Notes under the pieces: model-generated | What the model was told of the DNA's origin: nothing | Databases searched by the model: none | Seen by the model: only the letters and a program-made list of their open reading frames with translations | Assembly: GCF_000518485.1 (NCBI RefSeq) | Contig: NZ_JADR01000005.1 | Span: forward strand, 186,001 to 250,000 | Length of the DNA stretch: 64,000 bases | Source: Olleya marilimosa CAM030 | Lineage (GTDB): Bacteria > Bacteroidota > Bacteroidia > Flavobacteriales > Flavobacteriaceae | Reading direction: 5' to 3' | Made by a program: the position numbers and the translations under genes | Shown: positions 7,475 to 16,862 of the stretch, piece by piece | How the letters are laid out: each line of letters opens with the position of its first letter | Numbering within the stretch: position 1 is the stretch's first letter

Positions 7475-9937
7475 ATGGAACAGCAAAAAGGGATAGATAA
7501 TAATCAGATTTTTGATTTTAAAGCATTTATCTTTAGATCTATTAGTTATTGGAAATGGTTTTTGTTGGCTTTAATTGTTGGCTTATATGTTGTCTATCAA
7601 CAGAATATTAGAAGGGAGTTTCCTTATACAATAGAAGCTTCTCTTACAGTTCAAGATGACAAGAATCCTTTGTTTACTTCCAATACTAGTTTGATTTTTA
7701 ACTATGGAGGAATATCTGGAAAAGTACAAGAGGTCCTGTTAAATTTAAAATCTAGAAAACATCATGAAAAAGTTGTGGATAGTTTAGATTTATATTTAAG
7801 TTATCTAAAACAAGGTCGATTTTACAAAACAGATATTTATGGCAGTCACCAGTTTAAATTTGTAGGTTTAGATAGTGCTTATCAATTGATCGGACATCCT
7901 ATAAAACTTGAGTTTTTAGATGCTGATACGTTTAAGTTATCTTATGATTTAGGAGAGTCTGAAACTGTAATCGCTCAAAATTTTTATACTAAAGAAATAA
8001 AATCTTTTCCAGTGTCTTCGCCAGTTTTCTCTCAAATATATAAGTTTGAAGAATACATAGACTTGCCTTTTTTAAAGGGGAGTCTAGTAAAAAGGGGGAA
8101 TGTAGCTATTAAAAAAAACAAGGAATTTTTTATACAATACAACAGTTTTAATGCAACTGTATCTGAATTTTCAAATAGTTATGTGGTTGCTAATCAGCAA
8201 AATTCACCCTTATTAACAGTTAGATTAACTAATAAAAATAAAGCTAAAATAGTTGACTATATCAATACTTCAGTTTTTATTTTAGAGCGTGACCAGCTAC
8301 AACGAAAAAATCAATATGCAATTAATACAGTTGCCTTTATTGATAAACAGTTAGCTCGTGTTAAAGGGCAATTAAACAGGAAAGCAGATTCTTTAAACGA
8401 TTTTAAACGAAGTAATAAAATATTTGATATTAAAGGAGAAAGCGAGATTTTATCAAGTAAAATTGAAGACTACAACAGTCAAAAAGAGCTTTTAAATGAA
8501 AGTTTAATGTCATACGACTTATTAAAGAATTACCTTTTAACTAGTTCTGATTTTACTAGTTTTCCTGCACCAGCACTACAAGGTATCGACGATTCTAATA
8601 TAATTGGAGGAATTTCTAAGATAGTAGCATTGTCTGTGCAAAAGTCTACTTTAGAAACTTCGGTAAGGGATAATGTGTCTGTATTTGATGATTTGAATAA
8701 TCAAATAGAGTCTCTTAAAAATGTTATGATTGAAAACATAGCTTCAGTAAAAGCGAATATAGGTTTTCAGTTACAATCCTTAAATTCTAGAATATATAGT
8801 TCAGAACAAGAATTTTCAACTCTTCCTGAAAATCAACAAAAATTAGAAGCTATTGAACGTGAATATTTATTAAGTCAAAGTACTTACAATTTATATTTAG
8901 CTAAACGAGGTGAAGCCGATTTAATTAAAGCTTCTAATATTTCTGATATTATTTTTATTGAACCAGCTAAAGATGTTGGACAAGGACGTAATGCAGTTAA
9001 CCTTAATATACGCTATGTTTTTGCAGTTTTAGCTGCATTAATCCCTATTTTGTTATTGTCTTTTATAATTACTTTTTTTGATAATAAAATTCATGCACCC
9101 AATGATTTAGAAAAATTAGCTAAAATCCCACTATTAGGAGTTGTAGGTAAAAATGATTCTGAGAATAATTTAGCAGTTTACAATAAACCTAAGTCTGCGA
9201 TAGCTGAAGCCTTTAGAGCCATTAGATCTAGTTTGCAATTCATGTACAAAAAACATGATTTAGATGGTACTAAAACCGTTATGGTTACCTCTTCCGTCAG
9301 TGGAGAAGGAAAAACCTTTTGCTCCATTAATATTGCAACTGTATTTGCATTAAGCGGAAAGAAAACTGTATTAGTTGGGTTAGATTTGCGAAAACCCAAG
9401 ATTTTTGGAGATTTTGATATTGATAATACTACAGGTGCAGTAAATTATTTGATTGGGCAAAAATCTTTGCAAGAAGTTGTGCAACACACTAAAGTTGAAA
9501 ACCTTGATGTTATAACTTCTGGACCTATTCCTCCTAATCCATCTGAATTACTTATTGGTTCGCAAATGGACCAATTTATTGCTGAATTAAAAGAGGTCTA
9601 TGACTATATTATATTGGATACACCACCAGTTGGCTTAGTTGCTGATGCATTGGAGCTAACAGACTATGTAGATGCCTCTTTGTATGTTGTCCGTCAAGAC
9701 TATACCAAAAAAGAAATGCTAGCTTTGATAACCGATAAACATAAAAAAGGAGAGGTTAAAAATATTAGTTTTCTATATAATTATTACGATCAAAAAGGAA
9801 CATATGGTTACGGTTACGGTTATGGTTACGGCTATGGCTACGGTTATGGTGCTTATGGTAATGGGTATCATGAGGAGGAAAAAAAGAATACATCTTTTAC
9901 TAAAAAAATTATAGCATTTTTAAATCCATTTAAATAA
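7475..9937 (+). CDS. Polysaccharide co-polymerase with tyrosine autokinase, Wzc-like
   Basis: This is an 820-residue inner-membrane protein controlling polymer length and export. The first membrane helix is near residues 25-45. A large periplasmic region with coiled coils spans about 270-480, including the LPENQQKLEAIEREY motif typical of PCP-2a proteins. The second helix is near 512-535. The C-terminal BY-kinase has Walker A SVSGEGKT (about 607-614), Walker A' VLVGLDLRKPK and Walker B YIILDTPPVG. The tail carries a run of alternating Tyr and Gly (about 777-797), the expected autophosphorylation cluster. Wza and Wzc together form the trans-envelope exporter. Confidence 0.94.
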   Translation: MEQQKGIDNNQIFDFKAFIFRSISYWKWFLLALIVGLYVVYQQNIRREFPYTIEASLTVQDDKNPLFTSNTSLIFNYGGISGKVQEVLLNLKSRKHHEKVVDSLDLYLSYLKQGRFYKTDIYGSHQFKFVGLDSAYQLIGHPIKLEFLDADTFKLSYDLGESETVIAQNFYTKEIKSFPVSSPVFSQIYKFEEYIDLPFLKGSLVKRGNVAIKKNKEFFIQYNSFNATVSEFSNSYVVANQQNSPLLTVRLTNKNKAKIVDYINTSVFILERDQLQRKNQYAINTVAFIDKQLARVKGQLNRKADSLNDFKRSNKIFDIKGESEILSSKIEDYNSQKELLNESLMSYDLLKNYLLTSSDFTSFPAPALQGIDDSNIIGGISKIVALSVQKSTLETSVRDNVSVFDDLNNQIESLKNVMIENIASVKANIGFQLQSLNSRIYSSEQEFSTLPENQQKLEAIEREYLLSQSTYNLYLAKRGEADLIKASNISDIIFIEPAKDVGQGRNAVNLNIRYVFAVLAALIPILLLSFIITFFDNKIHAPNDLEKLAKIPLLGVVGKNDSENNLAVYNKPKSAIAEAFRAIRSSLQFMYKKHDLDGTKTVMVTSSVSGEGKTFCSINIATVFALSGKKTVLVGLDLRKPKIFGDFDIDNTTGAVNYLIGQKSLQEVVQHTKVENLDVITSGPIPPNPSELLIGSQMDQFIAELKEVYDYIILDTPPVGLVADALELTDYVDASLYVVRQDYTKKEMLALITDKHKKGEVKNISFLYNYYDQKGTYGYGYGYGYGYGYGYGAYGNGYHEEEKKNTSFTKKIIAFLNPFK
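9803..9869 (+). repeat. Tandem Tyr-Gly codon repeat in the kinase tail
   Basis: Alternating TAT/TAC and GGT/GGC codons give nine to ten Tyr-Gly pairs at the end of the kinase. Codons vary, so the repeat is kept at protein level rather than being a recent slippage product, though slippage in units of 6 bases could change the number of tyrosines between strains. Confidence 0.8.
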
Positions 9938-9954
9938 GCAATAAAATAATAAAT

Positions 9955-10833
9955 TTGGAGAGTAAACATATTAAATCAGATTGGTTATACACCATTTCGC
10001 CCAAAAAAAAGCTTATAAATCTCAATTTTAAAGAGATATGGAGGTATCGTGATTTATTGTTTTTATTTGTAAAACGCGATATCATCACACAATATAAACA
10101 AACCATATTAGGGCCTTTATGGTATTTTATACAACCCTTATTTACATCAGTAATTTTTACACTAATATTTAATAATCTAGCTGCCATACCTACAGGTAAT
10201 GGGATTCCTTCCTTTTTATTTAATTTAGCAGGCATCACCTCTTGGAACTATTTTAGCTCTTGCTTAACAGGAACAAGTGATACCTTTAAGGTTAATCAAG
10301 GTATATTTGGTAAGGTGTACTTTCCTAGAGTTATTACACCCTTATCTATCGTGTTTTCTAATCTTATAAAATTCGGAATTCAGCTATTAGTCTTTATTTC
10401 GTTTTATATCTACTTTGTGTTTTTTACAGATACAGCCAGTAATGCCTTACCACAAATAACAATTATACTATTACCCATACTAATTTTATTTATGGGTTTA
10501 TTAGGGTTGGGTCTAGGAATGATTATATCTTCAATGACCACTAAATATCGTGATTTAACCTTTTTGGTAGGTTTTGGTGTACAGTTGTTAATGTATGGTT
10601 CTGCAGTGATGTATCCCTTATCCTATTTTAAAGAGAAATTACCAGAATATTCATGGTTAGTAGCCTATAACCCAATGACAACCATTATAGAGTTATTTAG
10701 ACAGATGACGTTGGGCGTTGGAAGTTTTGCGTTTAATAATTTTATTTATGCAGGTGTTATAAGTGTTATCTTGTTTTTAATAGGATTAGTTATATTTAAT
10801 AAAACCGAAAAGTCTTTTATAGATACTGTGTAA
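9955..10833 (+). CDS. ABC transporter permease for polysaccharide export, Wzm-like
   Basis: This is a 292-residue ABC-2 type membrane protein that, with the next gene, flips lipid-linked glycan across the inner membrane. It has about six hydrophobic helices after an amphipathic N-terminus. The motif KRDIITQYKQTILGPLWYF is characteristic of Wzm/TagG permeases. Initiation is at a TTG (9955-9957): no ATG or GTG lies in a sensible place, and the residues right after TTG already resemble the usual N-terminus. It is 17 bases after the kinase and one base before the ATPase gene. Confidence 0.92.
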   Translation: MESKHIKSDWLYTISPKKKLINLNFKEIWRYRDLLFLFVKRDIITQYKQTILGPLWYFIQPLFTSVIFTLIFNNLAAIPTGNGIPSFLFNLAGITSWNYFSSCLTGTSDTFKVNQGIFGKVYFPRVITPLSIVFSNLIKFGIQLLVFISFYIYFVFFTDTASNALPQITIILLPILILFMGLLGLGLGMIISSMTTKYRDLTFLVGFGVQLLMYGSAVMYPLSYFKEKLPEYSWLVAYNPMTTIIELFRQMTLGVGSFAFNNFIYAGVISVILFLIGLVIFNKTEKSFIDTV

Positions 10834-10834
10834 T

Positions 10835-12112
10835 ATGGAAGAAAAAGACATTATTTTAAAAGCAGAACACATCTCTAAACAATACCGTTTAGGATTAGTC
10901 GGTACAGGAACCATTAGTCACGATTTAAATAGATGGTGGCATAAAGTACGAGGTAAAGCAGATCCCTATTTAAAAGTAGGCGAGAGTAATGATCGTAGTA
11001 CTAAAGGACAGTCAGAATATGTATGGGCTTTGCAGGATATTAATTTTGAAGTTAAACGTGGTGAAGTCTTAGGGATTATAGGTAAGAATGGAGCAGGAAA
11101 ATCAACCTTGCTTAAAATCTTATCAAAAGTCACAGGACCAACAACAGGCGAGATTAAAACTAAAGGACGTATAGCATCTTTATTAGAGGTTGGAACAGGA
11201 TTTCATGGCGAAATGACTGGACGTGAAAACGTGTATTTAAATGGTGCCATTTTAGGAATGACTAAAAAAGAAATTTCGTCTAAAATTGACGAAATTATTG
11301 AGTTTTCGGGTTGTCAGCGTTATATAGATACTCCAGTTAAACGTTATAGCTCTGGTATGACTGTACGATTAGCGTTTGCAGTAGCAGCCTTTTTAGAACC
11401 AGAGATTTTGGTAATAGATGAAGTGCTAGCTGTAGGAGATGCCGAATTCCAGAAAAAGGCTATTGGTAAAATGCAAGATATTAGTCGTGGTGATGGACGA
11501 ACAGTTTTGTTTGTCAGTCATAATATGTCGGCAATTAAAAATTTATGTACTAGAGCAATTTTAGTAGAAAAAGGAAGAATAAGGTCTACAGGTAGCGTTG
11601 ATAATATTATCAACCTATACCTTAGTCAGATGAGAAAAGAAAAAGAAGATTTTGAAAGTTTAGAAAGAAAAGGTAATGGAGTTATTAAAATTACTTCTGT
11701 AAAAACTAAGAGCATAGGAAATGATTTCCATGGTACAGTTGGTCTTCCATTTTCTATAAGTTTTGACATTTCTAACAATACTAATGTTAAAGTTTGTGAT
11801 GTGAGATTAGATATTAGAATAGATGATAGTTTAGGTCAAAAATATGCTTGGCTCAGTACATCGGTTATTCCCTTTGATGTTAAATCAAAAAACAATGTTG
11901 TAAAAACAATTAGTTTCGAATTAGAAAAGCTTAATCTACAGAAAGGAATATATTATGTGACAACATATTTGGAATGTAAAGGAGAAGTATCCGATTGGAT
12001 ACAAAATGCTTTTGATTTTGAAATTTTAGACGGAAAATATTATGAGTCAGATGCAAAAGTACCTAACAATCAAGGTAAAATTTTGCTTGATTATTCAATA
12101 AAACATAGTTAA
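10835..12112 (+). CDS. ABC transporter ATPase for polysaccharide export, Wzt-like with C-terminal domain
   Basis: The nucleotide-binding domain (about residues 1-260) has Walker A GKNGAGKST near residue 83, signature YSSGMTVRLAFA near 170 and Walker B ILVIDEVLAVGDAEF. A C-terminal beta-rich domain of about 150 residues (about 275-425) corresponds to Wzt_C. In known systems (E. coli O9a, Raoultella O12) this domain binds the modified non-reducing end of the glycan and licenses export. Its presence suggests that the exported chain carries a terminal modification. The neighbouring methyltransferase-like gene at 12113 starts directly after the stop codon. Confidence 0.92.
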   Translation: MEEKDIILKAEHISKQYRLGLVGTGTISHDLNRWWHKVRGKADPYLKVGESNDRSTKGQSEYVWALQDINFEVKRGEVLGIIGKNGAGKSTLLKILSKVTGPTTGEIKTKGRIASLLEVGTGFHGEMTGRENVYLNGAILGMTKKEISSKIDEIIEFSGCQRYIDTPVKRYSSGMTVRLAFAVAAFLEPEILVIDEVLAVGDAEFQKKAIGKMQDISRGDGRTVLFVSHNMSAIKNLCTRAILVEKGRIRSTGSVDNIINLYLSQMRKEKEDFESLERKGNGVIKITSVKTKSIGNDFHGTVGLPFSISFDISNNTNVKVCDVRLDIRIDDSLGQKYAWLSTSVIPFDVKSKNNVVKTISFELEKLNLQKGIYYVTTYLECKGEVSDWIQNAFDFEILDGKYYESDAKVPNNQGKILLDYSIKHS

Positions 12113-12832
12113 ATGAATTTTTTTAAAAGAAAGAACATTAAACAAGAGGTACAAGATTATACTGTAAAGGATTGGCTTAAAGAGTTAGATTGGGCAAACG
12201 TATACCATGATAGTATCAGAGGTAAATCGTATTTAGAAAATCTGAGTTTGAATATCGGTAGATGGGCAGGTAACTATGCTTTTTTTTATGTTTTGAATAG
12301 AATAATGCATGATTTTAAACCAAAAACAATTATTGAATTTGGTTTAGGTGAATCTACTAAGTTTATTTCATCTTGTATTAAAGGTTTAGATTATGATTGC
12401 AAATATGTGGTTATTGAGCAAAATATGGATTGGAAAATTCATTTTCAATCTAATTTTCAATTAACTAATAATACGAGTCTTATACATTGTCCTATAGAAA
12501 GGAAAGAGATTAATGGATTTAGTGTCAATACTTACAAAGACTTAAAAAATCAAATAGATTTTCAAGCAGAATTATATATTGTAGATGGACCTCATGGTAG
12601 TGAACGATTCTCAAGATTTGACATATGCTATTTGGCAGAAAAATTCACAAAAGAAAGCGAGTTTGTAATTTTGATAGATGATTGTCAAAGAAAAGGAGAA
12701 CAGGATACTTTTGAGGCATTAGAAATGATTTTTAAAGAAAAAGAGATTATTTTCTTTAAAGCTAAATATTCAGGAGTCAAAACAGTGAGCCTAATTGTTT
12801 CTAATAAGTATAAATATTCAACTACATTTTAA
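12113..12832 (+). CDS. SAM-dependent methyltransferase-like protein of polysaccharide locus
   Basis: This 239-residue soluble protein contains a Rossmann-type motif IIEFGLGESTKFISS near residues 73-87. An acidic strand end (VVIEQNMDW) follows, then AELYIVDGPHGSERF and FVILIDDCQRKGE. This resembles class I methyltransferases found in glycan clusters. The ATG follows the wzt stop without a gap, so the two are surely cotranscribed and perhaps translationally coupled. A role in capping the chain recognised by the Wzt C-terminal domain is inference. The specific family is uncertain and the substrate unknown. Confidence 0.65.
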   Translation: MNFFKRKNIKQEVQDYTVKDWLKELDWANVYHDSIRGKSYLENLSLNIGRWAGNYAFFYVLNRIMHDFKPKTIIEFGLGESTKFISSCIKGLDYDCKYVVIEQNMDWKIHFQSNFQLTNNTSLIHCPIERKEINGFSVNTYKDLKNQIDFQAELYIVDGPHGSERFSRFDICYLAEKFTKESEFVILIDDCQRKGEQDTFEALEMIFKEKEIIFFKAKYSGVKTVSLIVSNKYKYSTTF

Positions 12833-12835
12833 GAT

Positions 12836-13648
12836 ATGGATATACTTGCTGTATTAGTTAACTATGGAGATGAGCAATTGAATTATCTAGAACAAGTTGT
12901 ATCAGAACTAAAAAGTTTTAAAAACTACAAAGTAACAATTATTGTTCAATCAAATATACCATTAAATATTCAAGGTGTAGATAAAGTTAATGTTGTAGAA
13001 TTAGAGGACTATCAATTATTACCACTAACCTGTAGAAAAATTATTTGGGAAAACAAAAACGATTTTGATGTTTTTATTTTTGGAGAGAACGACCATATGT
13101 TTCTTGAAAAACATATAGATAAGCATTTAGAATACGTCAAAATACTTCCAAAAAATAGAATTACAGGGTTGATTCAGTTTGAAGAAAATGAAACTGGACG
13201 TTATTATCCTGGATATCATCTTCAATTTGATTGGAGGTATGACTCAGTAGAGAATTACGATGGAAAAAAATTCGCACATTTTACTAATACACATCAAGCA
13301 GGTTTTATTTTAACTAAACAACAATTATTAACTATTGGAAAGCGTTTTGATTTTAATAAATTAGTAAAAGATTTACCTCTAAGTTTTATAGATAAATTAT
13401 TAAATAAAATAAAAAAAATACTAAAATTACCATTAAAACATCCCAATAATTATAGTGTAAAATGTAAAGTTAACACAGATGTCTACGATTATGGTGGTAT
13501 GAAAAAACTAATTTGTATTTCAGAGTTTGAAGACAATCTAATACATCATTTACCAAACATATATATTGATGGTTTAAAAGGGAGAAATAAATTTAGGTCA
13601 GATTCAGATAAAATGGATAATGCCATACAAAAACTGTTAAAAAAGTAA
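12836..13648 (+). CDS. Putative GT-A-like glycosyltransferase, unassigned
   Basis: This is a 270-residue protein with no membrane helix. The N-terminus ILAVLVNYGDEQ followed by KVTIIVQSN looks like the first strand-helix-strand of a GT-A fold. FGENDHMFLEKHID may be a nucleotide-sugar or metal site in place of the usual DxD. A later basic helical region (near 185-205) could associate with the membrane. I do not recognise a named family. The placement among glycosyltransferases and the fold cues suggest a transferase. It is 3 bases from the upstream gene and directly abuts the next. Confidence 0.55.
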   Translation: MDILAVLVNYGDEQLNYLEQVVSELKSFKNYKVTIIVQSNIPLNIQGVDKVNVVELEDYQLLPLTCRKIIWENKNDFDVFIFGENDHMFLEKHIDKHLEYVKILPKNRITGLIQFEENETGRYYPGYHLQFDWRYDSVENYDGKKFAHFTNTHQAGFILTKQQLLTIGKRFDFNKLVKDLPLSFIDKLLNKIKKILKLPLKHPNNYSVKCKVNTDVYDYGGMKKLICISEFEDNLIHHLPNIYIDGLKGRNKFRSDSDKMDNAIQKLLKK

Positions 13649-14494
13649 ATGGTAGAATATTCTTTAATAGTACTTGCCAAAACAGATTCTGAATTTATTT
13701 TTAAAATGAATGAAGACTGTTTTAACACCTTTATTAAAAGTATAGAATATATAGATAGTACTTTTGAAATCATACTGATAGAAAGTAATGAAAAAGCAAA
13801 TTATGTTTACTCAATTCAAAATTTGAAAATTATAACACCAAAAGCAGATTTTAATTTTCATAAATTTTTGAATATTGGAATAAAAGAGGCATCTGGTAAT
13901 TATTATATTTTAAGTAATAATGACGTAAAATACACAAAAGAATGGTTGGCAAATTTACAAAATGTAGCTTTTAATAATCCTAAAATACAATCATTTTCTC
14001 CTTATGATCAAAAATCTAATAAATTACCAATGGAAAGTATAAAGAGTAATTCGTTTATTTTAGGGTACCAAATTCAAAAGCACTTAACGGGTTGGTGTAT
14101 AATTATGCACAAAAATGTTATAAATAAAATAAAGAAGTTAGATGAAAAATTTAATTTTTATTACGCAGATTTTGATTATGCGATGCAATTACAAAAATAT
14201 AACATAAAACATGCCTTAGTGACTAATGCTAAGGTAAATCATTTAGAAAGTGTTTCATATAACCAAGAAAACAATATAAATTATAGTGAATTACCATCAG
14301 ATACACCAAAGTATTTAATAAATGAAAATTGGACTTGGATTTTAAAGGATAAAAAGATGGTAGAGGGTGTCATTTCTTATCATAAAAAATGGGGTTCTAG
14401 ACGTTCGATTAAAGTCAAGCTATATGCAATTAAGCTATTAAAATCAATAGGTTTGGGTTTTTTTAGCAGATTTATTTTAACAACTAAATATTAA
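13649..14494 (+). CDS. Glycosyltransferase, family 2-like
   Basis: This 281-residue protein has a GT-A core. The N-terminal strand YSLIVLAKTD leads to a short acidic site (SNNDVKYTKEWL, near residues 90-101) that takes the DxD position. HLTGWCIIMHKNVI and FNFYYADFDYAMQLQK follow, the usual second half with an ED/D-D acceptor base region. The C-terminus is a basic helix. It starts right after the previous stop. The donor and acceptor cannot be read from the sequence. As in many flavobacterial GT2 proteins, the canonical DxD is weak (NDV). Confidence 0.75.
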   Translation: MVEYSLIVLAKTDSEFIFKMNEDCFNTFIKSIEYIDSTFEIILIESNEKANYVYSIQNLKIITPKADFNFHKFLNIGIKEASGNYYILSNNDVKYTKEWLANLQNVAFNNPKIQSFSPYDQKSNKLPMESIKSNSFILGYQIQKHLTGWCIIMHKNVINKIKKLDEKFNFYYADFDYAMQLQKYNIKHALVTNAKVNHLESVSYNQENNINYSELPSDTPKYLINENWTWILKDKKMVEGVISYHKKWGSRRSIKVKLYAIKLLKSIGLGFFSRFILTTKY

Positions 14495-14498
14495 ATAA

Positions 14499-15428
14499 TT
14501 GAAAATAACATATTTAATAACAGGAGGAGCAGGAAATGTAGGTAGTACACTAGCAAAACATTTGGCTAGCGATAAATCAAATACAATTATAATTGTTGAT
14601 AATTTATCTACAGGAAGCCTTAATAAAGTTCCAAAACTAGATAATGTAAAATTTATAAAAGCTAATGTTAATAATTATAATGACATTGCTCCAATTTTTG
14701 CACGTTATGATTTTGATTATGTATTTCATTATGCAGCAATGGTTGGTGTTAAGCGAACCCTAGAAAACCCTATGAGTGTGCTTGAGGATATTGAAGGTAT
14801 TAAAAATGTGCTATCACTATCAAAAAATTCTGGAGTAAAACGTGTCTTTTATTCAAGTTCATCTGAAGTTTATGGAGAGCCTTTTGAAATCCCTCAAAAC
14901 GAGAATACAACGCCATTAAATTCTAGATTACCCTATGCTATCGTCAAAAATGTTGGCGAAGCTTTTTTTAAATCTTACTATCAAGAATATGGATTAGAGT
15001 ATACCATTTTTAGGTTTTTTAATACTTATGGGCCAAATCAAAGTGAAGATTTTGTACTACCACGTTTTTTAAAATTAGCATTGCAAGATAAAGACATTAA
15101 TATCTATGGAGATGGCTTGCAAACACGATCGTTTTGCTATGTTGACGACAATGTTGAAACCTGTATAAAAGCAATTACAGATAAGTCTTGTATCAATGAG
15201 GTTTTAAATGTTGGTAGTGACTTAGAACAAACCATTTTGTCACTTGCTCAAACCATTATTAAGTTAACCAATTCAAAAAGTAATATTGTTCATTTACCAG
15301 CATTAGAAGAAGGAGATATGGCAAGACGTTGTCCAGATACGTCAAAAATGAAAAAAGTTTTAGGTAAAGATTTGATGTCGTTAGAAGAAGGTGTTTTAAA
15401 ACTAGTTAAACATTACAGTAATTTATAA
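14499..15428 (+). CDS. NAD-dependent epimerase/dehydratase family protein (SDR, sugar nucleotide)
   Basis: This 309-residue extended SDR enzyme modifies a nucleotide sugar. It has the NAD-binding motif ITGGAGNVGS at residues 7-16. SSSEVYG and the catalytic pair in PYAIVKNVGE (Tyr-x3-Lys) follow, then RFFNTYGPNQ. The nearest group is probably UDP-glucose 4-epimerase or UDP-glucuronate decarboxylase types, but the exact reaction cannot be fixed. Translation starts at TTG (14499-14501), 4 bases after the previous stop. The next in-frame Met lies deep in the protein, and the TTG places the Rossmann motif correctly. Confidence 0.85.
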   Translation: MKITYLITGGAGNVGSTLAKHLASDKSNTIIIVDNLSTGSLNKVPKLDNVKFIKANVNNYNDIAPIFARYDFDYVFHYAAMVGVKRTLENPMSVLEDIEGIKNVLSLSKNSGVKRVFYSSSSEVYGEPFEIPQNENTTPLNSRLPYAIVKNVGEAFFKSYYQEYGLEYTIFRFFNTYGPNQSEDFVLPRFLKLALQDKDINIYGDGLQTRSFCYVDDNVETCIKAITDKSCINEVLNVGSDLEQTILSLAQTIIKLTNSKSNIVHLPALEEGDMARRCPDTSKMKKVLGKDLMSLEEGVLKLVKHYSNL

Positions 15429-15431
15429 TAT

Positions 15432-16469
15432 ATGCGTAAAGGATATAACCCTACCAAAGGTGGTAAGTTAGTCGTTAAAGCACCATGTGATCATAGGATA
15501 ATAATACCCTTACACATTCCACATGAAAATGATTACTTTAAAGATGCCTATAAAATTTTTGAACTTTGTCTATTTTCAGTTTTAAAAACAGCCAGTTCAA
15601 AATTAAAAGTCTCTATTATTAGTAATAAATGTTCTTTTGAGGTTAATCAAAGACTTTTGCAATTATACAAAGACCAAGATATTGATGAGCTTATCATAGA
15701 AAAGGAAGGCATAGGAAAAATTAATAGCCTTTTAAAAGCTTTACGTACAGTTGAAGAGCGTTTAGTAACCATAACAGATGCAGACGTATTATTTTTAGAT
15801 CAATGGGAGGATGAGGTTGTTTCTGTTTTTAAATCTTTTCCAAAAGCAGGAGCAGTTTGTCCAGTCCCACTTTACAGAAAGCATCTAGATTTAACAGCCA
15901 ATATTTGGAGTAAGTATTTGTTTTCAAATAAATTAAAATTTAGAGCAGTTAAAGATGTTGATGCCTTAGAGAATTTTGTAAAAAGTATAGGTTGGACTCA
16001 CTTGCCAGAAGAATTTGGTGATAGCATTGGTACATTAACAGCAAAAGACAATACTGTAGCAGTTTTAGGCTGTTCTCATTTTGTTGCTACCTATAAGTCA
16101 GAAGTATTTAAAGCGCTTCCAGAAGACAATAGTGCTTATTTAATAGATGGAGATAGCGAGTTTTTATACATGGATAAGCCAGTAGTGTTAGTGGATGGTT
16201 ATCGTTTGTCAACGTATACAAATAATGCTTACCATTTAGGGAATGTATTTGAACCTTGGATGCAAGACAACTTTGATGCTTTAAAAGCAAGAGAACAAAA
16301 ATACATTGATTACTCGTCCTTAAAAACTTTAAAGAAAAATACAATTAAGTATATTTTAGCTCATAAGATTTTTAAGAATGTGATAAAGTTTAGACCTATA
16401 TTAAGGTATATGTTAAAACTAAAAGGATTAACTAAGGCTCAAGTAGATAATTATGTTGATCTTAAGTAG
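15432..16469 (+). CDS. Glycosyltransferase, GT-A fold
   Basis: This 345-residue protein has a GT-A-like core. An early strand (RIIIPLHIPHEND) leads to VTITDADVLFLDQW near residues 113-126, with TDADV in the DxD position. PKAGAVCPVPL and ESFYM-like acceptor elements (YLIDGDSEFLYMDK) follow. The C-terminal part is a basic helix. It is followed by a 393-base gap holding a gene remnant, the largest interruption in the locus. The sugar specificity is unknown. Confidence 0.7.
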   Translation: MRKGYNPTKGGKLVVKAPCDHRIIIPLHIPHENDYFKDAYKIFELCLFSVLKTASSKLKVSIISNKCSFEVNQRLLQLYKDQDIDELIIEKEGIGKINSLLKALRTVEERLVTITDADVLFLDQWEDEVVSVFKSFPKAGAVCPVPLYRKHLDLTANIWSKYLFSNKLKFRAVKDVDALENFVKSIGWTHLPEEFGDSIGTLTAKDNTVAVLGCSHFVATYKSEVFKALPEDNSAYLIDGDSEFLYMDKPVVLVDGYRLSTYTNNAYHLGNVFEPWMQDNFDALKAREQKYIDYSSLKTLKKNTIKYILAHKIFKNVIKFRPILRYMLKLKGLTKAQVDNYVDLK

Positions 16470-16552
16470 TAAAAACAATTTTTTATAGTTGGTAGTTTGT
16501 TTGTGTTTTTAAATTTGAAAAATATAAAAGTAAGTCATTGGTTTTCGGCTAA

Positions 16553-16843
16553 ATTTTAATCATCATTTTAGTACTTTATTTTAACTTTTTTAATGCTATA
16601 ATACATGTTGTATTCTCCATGTTCATTATTGTCTTGGGATACACAGCGTTAAAAGTAGTCAAGGATTTTGGTATTCTTGGGGATGTGTCATATGGTATAT
16701 ACAGCTTTTTTATTCAGCAACTTTTAATGTGGATTTTTAAATTGAAAACTATAAATTTATCTGTTTACGCATTATTGCTTTCAATAGTGTTTGAATATTT
16801 GTCTTGGTTTTTAGTTGAGAAAAGAGAGTTACGATATAAATAA
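16553..16843 (+). pseudogene. Remnant of an acyltransferase-3 (OafA-like) gene, C-terminal end only
   Basis: The frame is open from 16553 (just after an in-frame TAA) to the stop at 16841-16843, about 96 codons. The translation is strongly hydrophobic and ends with GDVSYGIYSFFIQQLL and YLSWFLVEKRELRYK. That matches the last two membrane helices and the tail of acyltransferase-3 proteins (family pattern G-x-x-SYGIY... and LSW-x-x-EK-x-L). The first 250 or so residues of such a protein are missing. A different frame at about 16489-16560 is also open and hydrophobic, which may be more decayed sequence. An ATG at 16619 exists, but a working 74-residue enzyme is implausible. Confidence 0.7.
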
Positions 16844-16862
16844 TAATTTAAATTGAATTTAT

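Noticed and set aside
9803-9869. CRISPR-like repeat
   Set aside because: It is in-frame coding for Tyr-Gly pairs without spacers.
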